A stretch of 64,000 bases of DNA. It comes from Nitzschia sp. pyKryTriq1. Its lineage: Eukaryota; Bacillariophyta; Bacillariophyceae; Bacillariales; Bacillariaceae. Under the pieces are notes generated by a model. The model ran no database searches and had not been told where the DNA came from. It was given only the letters and a program-made list of their open reading frames with translations. How positions within the stretch are numbered: the stretch's first letter is position 1; every line of letters starts with the position of its first letter. Positions 37,791 through 47,203 of the stretch are shown here, piece after piece. Location: assembly GCA_956465555.1 (NCBI GenBank), contig OY101121.1, forward strand, positions 954,722-1,018,721, given 5' to 3'. Position numbers and translations under genes: made by a program.

Positions 37791-38876
37791 TTAATGGGAC
37801 GTAGAAGCACCGTCACCACCAACAAATAGACCTCCAAGACGCCACCCATTTTTCGTGTTCTTCTTCTTGTCGAGAACACCTTGCAACAGAAGTCCCTGAT
37901 CGGATTCACCAACCATGAAATCATCGTTGTTGTGGTCCTTTCGGGAAGACCCTTTACCGAGTTCAGCTAACTTTCTTTCAGCTGCTTCTGCGCGGTACCT
38001 CCACTCGAGAGCAGATAGTTTCGATTTCGCTTGGATTTGGTTCTCCTTTTTGGATGTATGCTTCATGGCTTCGAATTCAAGCTGCAAATCCTCCAGTTTA
38101 GATTCCAATATCTCAATCTTATGGTTTGCAGCAGCCAATTTGACACTTTCCTTCTCACTCGCTTGCTTTTCCATTAGAAGGTCGACCGCATTCTTGAGCT
38201 TGGAAATCGCCTTTTCTTTCATTTCCATTTGACTGTCGTGGTACTTTTTTCTCCCGTCGCTAATCCGCGTCGAAGGAATCTCTTCAGATTGGTCCTTTTT
38301 CTCGTTTAACTCTTTCTCTAACGATTGAATCAAACAATCTTGGTCCTCCAAATGTTTCTTTTGATCATCAATCGTCTGCTCCTGCTCCGACACTTTGATT
38401 CGCAACTCTCCAACTTCTTTTTGAACTTTTTCAAAGTCTTTCTTCTTGAAGACGTAGCTGTCGAGTTTTAGTTGCAATTTCTTTCGTTCAAATAGCAATT
38501 CGTCAACGTCTTCTTCAGATAACTTGAGCTTTCCTTCCAGTTGATCCATGTCACCGTGTAGATGTTTGATCTCGGCCTGCAAGCGTTTGTTTCGTCCACG
38601 CTCTGCAGTGAACGCCTCCTCGAGTTCTGCTACCCGATCACCATCACCAGGTTTCGAATCTGCCGTCGTCGTCCCCTCGAACTGGGCGTCCTCGACAATA
38701 CCGGCACCTCCCGAGGCTTGTCCCTCATCTCCCATGCTGGTTTTAGATTTTAAGAACCTTGCTCGAAGGGAAACTATTCCTCTAAAAATGAATGCGTGAA
38801 CGAAGAATATGAGAGAACCCCAATGCGAAATATCATAGCGTAAAAATCTTCTCCAGGCACGCGACGCACGACCCAT
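37791..38876 (-). CDS. Coiled-coil protein related to protein A
   Basis: The first in-frame ATG (38876) gives 361 aa with a hydrophobic stretch (SLIFFVHAFIFRGIVSL) near residue 30. A second ATG at 38735 (MGDEGQASGG) gives 314 aa without it and is equally likely; the two imply different locations. Residues of about 70-300 form a continuous coiled coil. The C-terminal module is EWRYRAEAAERKLAEL, an acidic linker, QGLLLQGVLDKK and a GWRLGGLF tail. This matches EWKGRAETAEKKLAAL ... QGLFLQAIMDK ... GRWSIFSK in protein A (2430-4859), so they are paralogues. Function is unknown. Confidence 0.75.
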   Translation of the reverse strand: MGRASRAWRRFLRYDISHWGSLIFFVHAFIFRGIVSLRARFLKSKTSMGDEGQASGGAGIVEDAQFEGTTTADSKPGDGDRVAELEEAFTAERGRNKRLQAEIKHLHGDMDQLEGKLKLSEEDVDELLFERKKLQLKLDSYVFKKKDFEKVQKEVGELRIKVSEQEQTIDDQKKHLEDQDCLIQSLEKELNEKKDQSEEIPSTRISDGRKKYHDSQMEMKEKAISKLKNAVDLLMEKQASEKESVKLAAANHKIEILESKLEDLQLEFEAMKHTSKKENQIQAKSKLSALEWRYRAEAAERKLAELGKGSSRKDHNNDDFMVGESDQGLLLQGVLDKKKNTKNGWRLGGLFVGGDGASTSH

Positions 38877-39668
38877 CACGCGCGTCGTCCGTGCATGAGC
38901 CAGTGAGCGAGCCAGTACAATATGTAAGTACCAGGTACCAGTACTAGTTACCAGTACCAGTACCGCCTGCGTATCTTCCCACCATGACTGCTGCTCCTAC
39001 TTTTTAAAACTTACTAACTGAACTTGTACTTTAAAAATGTACTTGAGGCAGAGACAACTTGAACTTGCTGAAGGCTACTTCTTGTATGATCGCCTGTTTC
39101 ATTCTAATACTCTAGCTAGTAGTACTCGAAATTCTATCGTGAAGCAGCAAAACGTGCACCGTAGTAGCTAGAAGCTGCTCTAGCTAGTACAAGAGATCAT
39201 AGTACCGGTACTATTCATGATTTAGAAACAAAAAAGTGTTCGCTCTGTCTACTAATTTAAAACAACTACTCAGGAGTACCTTGACGTCAGTGTAGTGCCG
39301 TGCTTGCTCTGTTCCCCGGTATACTACTACCACTGCTGCAATCTCCTAGAATCAGTATAATACATACGGAGGAATCATCTACTCACGGAAGGAACGGTAG
39401 TAGCTTATCGTAGTGCTAATTCCCATTCTGCTTCACGCCTCTTATAACAGTCAGCTATCTACGCTAATAGATGCTGTCATTGTCGAGGAGGCAAGAAGGC
39501 GTACTACCAGCACCTCCTTTGACGAAAGCAGTGGAAATAATGGCATGCTGTGCGACTACTGTAACAAAGAACAATTACACATTTATTTCGAACACTGACC
39601 ATGTCATATCGAGAAACGGGGATCCAATCCTGATACCTCGAAGTGACGAAACCCCACCAACAATCATC
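38877..39668. other. Gene-free spacer with a MITE-related motif
   Basis: No gene is seen. It holds GGTACCAGTACTAGTTACC-like tracts (38930-38965), a motif (39136-39159) matching the arm of the 8.6-kb inverted repeat, and CTAGCTAGTA strings around it. Confidence 0.5.
39136..39159. repeat. Copy of the 8.6-kb inverted-repeat arm
   Basis: ATCGTGAAGCAGC and CGTGCAC here align with ATCGTAAAGCAGC and AGTGCAC at 8717-8741, allowing three substitutions and one gap. An ACTAATTTA-type end lies 90 bp to the right (near 39250), like the outer arm of the first copy. Confidence 0.55.
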
Positions 39669-42152
39669 CTACATCTTATCCATCTTCTTCTGGGCTTCTT
39701 CCAGTACAGTCTTAGCGGTAGCAATCTCCGCAGAAAAAATCTGCAAAGAATCAACTGCCGAAGAAAAATCATCTCCGTCCTTTGTTTTGCTGACCACCTC
39801 CAATTCACTTTCCAGTTTCTGATTCTCTTCCAACAGCTTTCGAATCTCACTATCAGCCTGCCCAAGCTTCACTTCGAGAAGATCCCAGTCGCCAAGCTGC
39901 TTTTCAATTTCATCCTCCAGGCGCTCAATTTTCTGTTCACTTTTCAACAGCTCGGCCTCTTGCTTCTGTAATCTACTCTGTAAGGAGCTTCGCTCTTCAT
40001 GCACGAGTCCGAAGAGCCTGAAAAGTTCCTCTTTGAGACGACCCATTTCTTTAGAGCTGGTCTCATCGTCTTGCACTAATGCAGCCATCGCTTCACAAAC
40101 AGCAACTAATTCTTTGGAACTTTCAGTCGGGAAGAGCGAGGGTCCCGGCGCCTCTGGTGTCAACGTCTTTTCTTCCTCAATTTCTTGCTTCTCAGGCGGG
40201 CTACTCTCTTCCACTGCTGATCCGTTAGGAATGGTTTCAGAAACATCATCCATACTTTTCGGCTCTGCCACAGCCTGGGTCTGCTCTACCTCTTGATCCG
40301 TTTCTGGCCCTGCCACGTTTGTATCGTCCTCTTTTGCCGCTACTACAGGCTCGTCGGTCAAAGCTTCGACCTCCTCTAAGTCTTGCTTCTCTGGGGGACC
40401 ACTCTCCTCTACTGCTGAATCGTTTGGAATGGTTTCAGGATCATCATCATCCGTATTTTTCGGCTCTGCCACAGGCTCAGTCTGCTCGACTTCTTGTTCA
40501 GTTTCCAGCACTGCCACGGCTGCTTCGTTTTCTTCTACGTCAAGTGTGGTTTCAATCACGGCCGATGTGGGGTCTGTCGGCTGCTCAAGGGATTCAATCG
40601 CATCGGTTGCCTCTGGTACCACCGCCCCTGCGTCCGGCGCTTCAGCTGTTTCTGCGGGCATCGTTTCTGTAGACGCAGGAGCGGCTGTGTCGCTTGCTGC
40701 TGGTTCCGCCGTAAGGGCAGTTTCACCGCTCTCTGCTTCAAGGGAAGCAGCAGCAACTTCATCCAACAATTCAGTCACAGCTACAGCCTCACTCTCATCC
40801 TTAGCTAGGGACTCGTCGACCACTTCACCTTCAGGCTGAACTGAGTTTACTACCTCTGCAATGCCCTTTTCTTCAGACAATAACTCGGCCTTATCAGCGA
40901 CCTCTGGTTCATCATCAGTGGTCTCGGCGTCTGGTTCTGGGCTTCTGCCCACAACTTCTGCTGGTACCGGTGTGATGGGGGCGCCATCCACGTCCTCTAT
41001 GGATTCTACGATCTTGCTTGAGGGTTGTTCTGTAGACGTGATTTCTTCTACTATCTCACCAGTTTCAGTTTTCGCTTCTGACGATACCGGCGGACTTACT
41101 TGAGAGACCATTGCCTCCGAAGCTGTTGGAACTTCATCTTCTTTCTGCTCATCTGTGCTATCCACGCCGGTCACAGGGGCCTCCGCTTTCTCAGCCTGAG
41201 TATCCGCAGGTGACGCCATCTCTTGTGGCACGTCTTTGGGCTCCTCAGGCGATGATTCAGTCTCAGTTACTTTTGACTCTGACGGAGATACCTCGACAAT
41301 ATTGGTATCCGTTTTTTTCGCTGAATCGAGTTCTGTCTCCTGGGTAGGAGATTTCTCCTCGTCGGTCAATGTCGCTTCACCCCCTTCAGGACTATCGGTT
41401 GTATCTACCGTGTGTGCCGACTCGGAAAGCTTCGATTTCCTCCTTTTCTTCTTTTTTTCATCTTCATGTGATGCTTCAGGAGCCTTGGGTTTCTTTTTCG
41501 GTTTCTTGGCGTTGGCCTCGGGCTCATCATCCACCCCCTCCATTAGATTCTTTTTGCTCTTTTTCTTTTTCAACTTTGGTGGAGGAGGAGAGGTCTCATC
41601 CTTCAAAGCCACCTCGCCTTCATCACCTCCCTCAGCCAGTATGTTCCTTTTGCTCTTTTTCTTTTTCATCTTAGGCTGCGCTGGGGCGTCATCGTTCAAT
41701 GCCACCTCACCTTCCTCCTCCGCCCCTTCGGCAAGAATGTTCCTTTTGCTCTTTTTCTTTTTCATCTTTGGTGGTGGAGGAGAGGTCTCATCCTTTAAAG
41801 CCACCTCTCCTTCATCACCCCCCTCAGCGATAATGTTCCTTTTGCTCTTTTTCTTTTTCATCTTTGGCTGCGGTACCGCGTCATCTTTCAAAGCCATCTC
41901 GCCTGTTTCGGCTGCACCTTCGGGATGCTCATCGGCGCCTTCTTTCTTCTTCTTCTTGGCCTTTAGCTTCTTCTTTTCTTTGTCATCGACCACATGATGC
42001 TCCCCAGCTTCTTCATCGGCATGAGCATCCTTTTTGCTTTTCTTTGCGTCCTTTTTCTTCTTTTTGCTCACGCTATTATCCTTTGTTGCGTCGTCACCAC
42101 TTTCACTCTTTTTCTTCTTGTGCTTCGCTATATGCTCGTCAAGCTCCACCAT
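39669..42152 (-). CDS. Lysine-rich repeat protein with C-terminal coiled coil
   Basis: A single exon encodes 827 aa from the ATG at 42152 (MVELDEHIAKHKKKK). Residues 1-75 are almost all Lys/Asp/Glu. Next come four copies of a 33-36-residue unit, EVALKDETSPPPPKMKKKKS then KRNILAEGGDEG (about 85-215). Residues 250-650 are acidic, Pro/Thr/Val-rich and disordered, with a longer internal duplication containing ETIPNxSAVEESxPPEKQ. The last 150 residues form a coiled coil (QKIERLEDEIEKQLGDWDLL). No signal peptide or membrane segment is present. Function is not recognised. Composition and layout (basic low-complexity head, coiled-coil tail) match the other lysine-rich genes in this window, but no clear sequence module is shared. 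Confidence 0.75.
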   Translation of the reverse strand: MVELDEHIAKHKKKKSESGDDATKDNSVSKKKKKDAKKSKKDAHADEEAGEHHVVDDKEKKKLKAKKKKKEGADEHPEGAAETGEMALKDDAVPQPKMKKKKSKRNIIAEGGDEGEVALKDETSPPPPKMKKKKSKRNILAEGAEEEGEVALNDDAPAQPKMKKKKSKRNILAEGGDEGEVALKDETSPPPPKLKKKKSKKNLMEGVDDEPEANAKKPKKKPKAPEASHEDEKKKKRRKSKLSESAHTVDTTDSPEGGEATLTDEEKSPTQETELDSAKKTDTNIVEVSPSESKVTETESSPEEPKDVPQEMASPADTQAEKAEAPVTGVDSTDEQKEDEVPTASEAMVSQVSPPVSSEAKTETGEIVEEITSTEQPSSKIVESIEDVDGAPITPVPAEVVGRSPEPDAETTDDEPEVADKAELLSEEKGIAEVVNSVQPEGEVVDESLAKDESEAVAVTELLDEVAAASLEAESGETALTAEPAASDTAAPASTETMPAETAEAPDAGAVVPEATDAIESLEQPTDPTSAVIETTLDVEENEAAVAVLETEQEVEQTEPVAEPKNTDDDDPETIPNDSAVEESGPPEKQDLEEVEALTDEPVVAAKEDDTNVAGPETDQEVEQTQAVAEPKSMDDVSETIPNGSAVEESSPPEKQEIEEEKTLTPEAPGPSLFPTESSKELVAVCEAMAALVQDDETSSKEMGRLKEELFRLFGLVHEERSSLQSRLQKQEAELLKSEQKIERLEDEIEKQLGDWDLLEVKLGQADSEIRKLLEENQKLESELEVVSKTKDGDDFSSAVDSLQIFSAEIATAKTVLEEAQKKMDKM
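41510..41910 (-). repeat. Minisatellite coding repeat (4 units)
   Basis: Four units of about 100-110 bp encode the KMKKKKSKRNILAEGGDEG repeats. Units 2 and 4 are nearly identical in DNA (both with TCATCCTT[CT]AAAGCCACCTC), as are parts of units 1 and 3, suggesting that a two-unit block was duplicated recently. Confidence 0.75.
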
Positions 42153-42803
42153 GGTGAACAAAGGACCTATACTGATCTGAAACGACGCCCGTCGTCAATT
42201 GAAAAAAGTATTTTGGCTAACTTGTTTTGTCAGCACGAATGTTAAAGAGCAAGGGAATGTCTTCTTACTACGAGTATTTGACTTGTTGGGTCTCCCGAAT
42301 CCCCATCACAAGCATCAGCATATTGATGTCTTGAGAGATCTGAAAAGAATAAGTGGCATCGAAATTATTTGTCCACGAGCTGGCCCAGCCCATCTGTCTT
42401 TTTCCCGCCATATTTGGCGAATTCTTCAAAGTGTGTTTTAGGCGAGGCGGCGAACAGTCACTTACAGTACACCTTACAGTAGTGAGTGGAGCATGACCCA
42501 TGACTGGGGATGACTCAACCGACCGTAATATCTGGCACGACTGACGCCTACCGCTTCACGATGACTGACTGCTTACTCGATCGTAATTGGTACCGGTACT
42601 TGTACGAACCACCGCACGAGTAGCGAGTAGTGAGGTGTTCGCCATGTTCTGACTCAAACTCACTCTGTCTTCGTAGTCGTCGCGAGCAATCATCGCCTTA
42701 TTATTGACGACTTCTTTCGACGACGACAACATCTTCTTACAACTCATAAAACGACCGTCTTTCTGACAAACATCGACACCCATCAGTATTTTCCGCAACG
42801 ACA
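42153..42803. promoter_or_regulatory. Divergent intergenic region
   Basis: This gene-free stretch lies between the lysine-rich repeat protein (minus) and the retropepsin-like gene (plus), and should contain both promoters. It has one GGTACCGGTACTTGTACG tract near 42588-42606 and otherwise unique DNA. Confidence 0.4.
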
Positions 42804-44051
42804 ATGAATAAGACAAAAAAGAATACATGTTTGGGAATATCGCTGCTTTCCCTCCTCAGCCAGCGGAGCAGTGCGTTCGTGCAGCCACAGTTTGGAGTGG
42901 CACGCCAACAAACAAGAGCACTCTCCACCAGCGTCGTCGACGGGTCGGAAGAAATTATACCCGCCCAATCGACGAGTGAAGAAGAAGAAAGTACTACCAT
43001 CCGTGCACCTCTCAAATATCTTGGCCCATATCCAGCTCTGGGACTAAGATTTCCGACTTTGGCGACAGCTTCTCAACGAGCGAAAAATGCCACGGGCATT
43101 GCCCTCGACTTTGTTTTGGATACGGCCGCCAACGTCAACACTATCAATGGTCATGTGGCTCAAGAACTGCAACTAGAAATTATTGGCCAAGCCTTACCAG
43201 GTGTTGGGTCATTTGGGACGATGGCAGGAGGTAATACGTTTAATTTGGGCGATACGCAACTTGAGGGCGTCTTCCAGCAAACACCTGATGATGATGACGA
43301 CGACGGCAAGAACGAGCCCATTTTGTTCATGCAAAATTTGACGGCATCGGCATTGCCTGTAGCAAGCCCTGCGAGCGCGGGTCTGCTAAGTCTCGCCTTT
43401 TTCTATTGCTTCGAAGGGGGAGTCGAATTCGACTGGGGCTCGCCAAGCAGCATGGAAGATGGAATGATAGCAAATCCACCATCGGTCACATTTTACGGTG
43501 AGAAAGATCGCTTGGCAAACAAGGCTATTGAGGGAATGTCACGAGTAAAAATTGAGTCCATTCCTGTAACGCAGCTACCCTCAATAATGTTGAAGATAAA
43601 CGGTGTAGAGATTCCGGCGCTCTTGGACACGGGATCTCCTGTTACGGTGCTCAACTCGCAGGCTGCCGCTCAAACTGGTATCAAGACGATATCGTTACCA
43701 AGCAGCGAGTCGTCAAAAAATCCATTTGCTGCCGTTGCCAATAGATTCAAAGAGGCTCAGGCAATTGCTAAGGCTGCCGCCGATGGGGATCTTCTGACGA
43801 TCTCAGGCATGCATGGTCCGGTGAATCTGCTCAAATCGACCGAGGCACCAGTGATCTCTGCTATCGGTGATGACGACAGTGATGATGTTTTATTCGGCAA
43901 AAAGCGCATATTTGTCGGTGACATTCCTGGCCTAGCCGCTCTCAACGGTCTTGGAGTAGACGCTCCACCGGCTGTTGTTCTAGGAATGGACGTACTTCAA
44001 ACCAAACCCAAGATGATTCTCCGAGCTCAAGACAATGAAGTGTACTTTTAA
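42804..44051 (+). CDS. Plastid-targeted protein with two retropepsin-like lobes
   Basis: A single exon encodes 415 aa. The N terminus (CLGISLLSLLSQRSSA|FVQPQ) is a signal peptide with the plastid A-F motif. Two aspartyl-protease-like lobes follow: one around Asp106 (DFVLDTAANVNTI; DTA instead of DTG) with a flap-like GSFGTMAGG, and one around Asp275 (ALLDTGSPVTVLN). Between them is GLLSLAFFYCFEGGVEFDWG, a segment often found in cellular retropepsin-like proteins. Near the C terminus comes VVLGMDVLQTKPKMIL, the usual hydrophobic-Gly motif. Cellular retropepsin-like proteases usually have one lobe and dimerise; two in one chain would act as a monomer. It is a host gene: there are no retroelement parts around it. 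Substrate unknown. Confidence 0.75.
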   Translation: MNKTKKNTCLGISLLSLLSQRSSAFVQPQFGVARQQTRALSTSVVDGSEEIIPAQSTSEEEESTTIRAPLKYLGPYPALGLRFPTLATASQRAKNATGIALDFVLDTAANVNTINGHVAQELQLEIIGQALPGVGSFGTMAGGNTFNLGDTQLEGVFQQTPDDDDDDGKNEPILFMQNLTASALPVASPASAGLLSLAFFYCFEGGVEFDWGSPSSMEDGMIANPPSVTFYGEKDRLANKAIEGMSRVKIESIPVTQLPSIMLKINGVEIPALLDTGSPVTVLNSQAAAQTGIKTISLPSSESSKNPFAAVANRFKEAQAIAKAAADGDLLTISGMHGPVNLLKSTEAPVISAIGDDDSDDVLFGKKRIFVGDIPGLAALNGLGVDAPPAVVLGMDVLQTKPKMILRAQDNEVYF

Positions 44052-44688
44052 AGAAGGTGCTTTGTTTTATTCCCTTGAAAGAAATCATAGACCATAAAAT
44101 ATCTACATAGACCACAAAATATCTACTAATGAAGTCTTAAAATACTACCAGGGCGGACGTTGATCATGATGGAGCCCCGACGTCGTCGGGAGTTCCAGTA
44201 CAAGTACTTGTACCTGGTACATCATCGTCGTCGTCGCTCGCTCTCTACCGGTAGAGTAGAGTCTACTAGTAGAGACTACTGTACCGGTAGAGAGTACCTG
44301 GTAGTACAGTACCAGTGCTGTACCGGTACGGCCTTTACTATCTACAGTACGTACTCTCTAGTCTACAGTACCCCCGCTGGCGAGTAGCACGGTCCACGTA
44401 AGGTAGACTAGTCGCGCGCGAGATCTACGCGTGAGAAGAATAGTTCGAGTAACGGAAACCGTGAAATAACGTCCCATTTGAATGCATCGAATCTCTCGGC
44501 AGAACTTTCCACAATGACGCCCTCTGCCATGATCCATGATCGCTCTGCGATGATCGCAACACGCAACACCATCAACTCCTCGCATCTCTCATCTCTCGCA
44601 TCCCGCCGCCATCACGACGAAGACCCCTACCTAGTACGTACGAGTACAGGTACGGTACAGTACAACTAACTGAAGGGATAACAAAGCC
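44052..44688. other. Gene-free spacer with palindromic tracts
   Basis: No gene is seen. GTACAAGTACTTGTACCTGG and CTCTACCGGTAGAG-type strings fill 44200-44370. The remainder is unique DNA upstream of the histidine phosphatase gene. Confidence 0.5.
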
Positions 44689-45777
44689 ATGGGTCTCGTA
44701 GGATCAATCATCAGCTTGCCGTACATGCTGCTGTGGTACGCAGTGTGGCTTATCGCCTCTGTGGCGCGCCCCCTGTTCTTGGCGACGATCGTTTGCCTCT
44801 TGACTAACCCCAGAGCGGCAAAGGAAAAGATCAAGCTCATTGTCACTACCTTTCAGTTTCTCCTTCTCTCAAAAGACAAAAAGTGGAAAAAGCCTGCTGA
44901 AGACCCAGCTTCTTTTTTCAAGGACGAAGAGGGCGTCGACAAGAAAACCATCATCTTCCTCCGTCACGGCGAGTCTACATGGAATGACACGTTCAACAAG
45001 GGCGAGCGAAAGATGGGGGCTTTTCTCTTGGGGTTCGTCCCAGGTCTTTTCAAGTCTTTCGCCACCGAATGGTATTTCTTGGTCAGCGGCAAGTCGGACG
45101 AGAGTTGGTTCTATGATTCGCCTCTGTCGGAGAAGGGAAAACAGCAAGCGGAGGGTATTCGCACATTTCTTCGCGACAGTAAGCCTGAATTTAGTACTCC
45201 CAAGGAAGCGCACCTCATCCGCCTCCTCAAGGGAGAAGGACCTGAAAAGTGCAAGCTGACCTCTTCGAATTTGCGACGTGCTATCTCCACTATTGCGATT
45301 GGACTGCAAGATAGACTCGATAAGCACATCAAGGACGACAAGATCATGGTGCTCCAGGAACTTCAAGAAGCCAGCATCAACCCAGACGCCTTATCCATTC
45401 ATCCACCTAAAAGTCCTCTCGTCACTTCTTGGATGGATTCCAGCCGTGTCAAGGAGATCTACGCTACACAGTGCGATCCGAGCAAAAACTTGGGCAACAA
45501 ACCCTTGAAAAGCAACGGTCTTATCCGTATGGAAAAGTTTTGCGATCTAGTCTTTGAAGAAATTGGTGCCAGTGCAATTGTTGCCACTGGTCACTCTTAC
45601 TGGTTCCGCGCGTTCTTCCAGACCTATCTTCCGAAATCGTTTGAACATGTGAGTAAGAAGAAGAAGCTGATCAATGGTGGTATTGTAGGTTTTACATTGA
45701 TGCGAAAAAAGACTGATACCGGATACAAATACATGATCGACCCGAGTAGTCTGGTGGTTTTGTACGGAGGATTCTAG
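44689..45777 (+). CDS. Membrane-anchored histidine phosphatase (phosphoglycerate-mutase-like)
   Basis: A single exon encodes 362 aa. Residues 8-40 are hydrophobic (LPYMLLWYAVWLIASVARPL), forming one or two membrane segments. The catalytic domain starts with IIFLRHGESTWND (phospho-accepting His93), followed by SPLSEKGKQQAEGIR, TSNLRRAISTIAIGL (second Arg) and ATGHSYWFRAFFQ (second His), the complete RHG phosphatase set. No PGAM-specific loop is obvious, so a phosphatase acting on a small molecule or protein is more likely than a glycolytic mutase; the substrate is unknown. The context ACAAAGCCATGG supports the start at 44689. Confidence 0.85.
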   Translation: MGLVGSIISLPYMLLWYAVWLIASVARPLFLATIVCLLTNPRAAKEKIKLIVTTFQFLLLSKDKKWKKPAEDPASFFKDEEGVDKKTIIFLRHGESTWNDTFNKGERKMGAFLLGFVPGLFKSFATEWYFLVSGKSDESWFYDSPLSEKGKQQAEGIRTFLRDSKPEFSTPKEAHLIRLLKGEGPEKCKLTSSNLRRAISTIAIGLQDRLDKHIKDDKIMVLQELQEASINPDALSIHPPKSPLVTSWMDSSRVKEIYATQCDPSKNLGNKPLKSNGLIRMEKFCDLVFEEIGASAIVATGHSYWFRAFFQTYLPKSFEHVSKKKKLINGGIVGFTLMRKKTDTGYKYMIDPSSLVVLYGGF

Positions 45778-46074
45778 TCTAGTTGCTACCACTACCAATC
45801 ATGAACTGGGAGGATTCTAGAGTCTACGCGTGGAGGATTAAATAGGAATAATTGTGTCGTATGTCATCAGTGTAATAGAAGCCAATTTGGAACAAACTAC
45901 GCTTACCAACACCATTTCAAGCCAGCACGTTACCTGGTACGAATACGGTTCGATGATGGTCTACTCATACATAGACTATGAACATGGTTTTTTGAGATAA
46001 CAAGGACCGAAAAGTCTAAGACTTTTAATTAATTTACAAAGGAGGAGGGTGTTCCTACCTTTTTAGCGTGCCTT

Positions 46075-47203
46075 TTAGTATTCGAGTTGAGCGATTTTCA
46101 TCAGACAGTACTCGTACACAGGGAAAACGATAGCATTCACGGGAAATGCGCGAATAATTGTGACATTCAATCCCCGGAAAAGAGCCGAAACTCCCTCCCG
46201 TCTCACGATATCCTGCCCAATGGCAAGTATTCTCCTCTTATCGACTGGCGTATCCATGGGAGCAGTCTGGATTTTAGTTTTTATGATATCAAATGGATAA
46301 ATCATCATCCAGGTCAAAGCGCCGGTTGAGCCACCAGCCAACGCGGAAGCTGCCCATTTATGAGAGTGATTTTGCTCAGCATGATCCTCCAAACTTAGAC
46401 CGGATCGTTTCGCGAAGTAAGCATTGAGTCCATCCTTGAACACATCATAAAGGGCAAAATAGGCGCCAAACGCAGGGACCTCGCGCCATGCCGTAGCCCA
46501 CCAACCACGGTACAAGCCAGTCATTCCATGACTTGAGACAATTGATCTGGCCGCTTGCAAAGGGCCCTTGTAAAGGTTATCCACGGCTCCCTTTCCGTGC
46601 TGCACTTGCAAGCGACACTTTAAGTGCTCCATGGGGCAAATCACAAGGCCTTGTACGAGACCAGCAAACGACCCACAAGAGAAGGCTTTTATTGTAGAGT
46701 CATGGAAAGCACTCGTAGTCGCTGGGGTCTCAACATATTGATCAAACATCCGTGAGCTCCAGCCATAACTTGAGAAAATGATGGCGTTGACCACACATGC
46801 TGATGACAAAGGTGCCGCCATACCACGGAATAATGACGAAACTCCACCGTAAGAGGTCGCGAGTTGCATGATGCCCCCACTCGCTCCAGTTGAAGTTTGC
46901 ATTCGGACCTGAAGTAATTCAAAGACGAAAAGTCGTTAGAGAAATGAACCAACCGAAGACAGAACCCGATAATAGTGTTTCACGACCACATACCTTGATC
47001 GTATCGAATGGGTGTCCAACAACCACTGACGCTGATCCTGCCACTCCTCCAGCCACAAAATCATGAAAGAAGCTAACATCTTCCTCGGCTGAAACTTCTA
47101 CCTCGCTCACTTTCCGGCGAGGCTCCTTGAGTCCAATATCTTGTTTATGTTCCATTCTAAAGTTTGGGAATGTGTTCAGTGGCTGTTCAAATGTAGTGGT
47201 CAT
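46075..47203 (-). CDS. Mitochondrial carrier family protein (2 exons)
   Basis: Exon 1 is 46994-47203 (70 codons) and exon 2 is 46075-46908, separated by an 85-nt intron (GTATGT donor). The product has 347 aa. It carries three repeats with the carrier signature Px[DE]xx[KR]: [13 protein letters not shown] (the intron splits K|V), [13 protein letters not shown] and [12 protein letters not shown]. Each is followed by the downstream Gly-rich helix ([30 protein letters not shown]). The pattern is closest to the acylcarnitine/basic amino-acid branch of SLC25 by eye, but the substrate-contact residues were not analysed, so substrate is open. It works in the inner membrane of mitochondria. Confidence 0.88.

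Noticed and set aside
41236-41997. 253-codon plus-strand frame rich in Ser and Phe
   Set aside because: It is the antisense of the lysine-rich minus-strand gene; Lys codons read backwards give Phe/Leu runs.
42804-44051. Reading the DTG protein as a retroelement remnant
   Set aside because: It has a plastid signal, a long clean frame, no neighbouring retroelement parts and no terminal repeats; it is a host gene.
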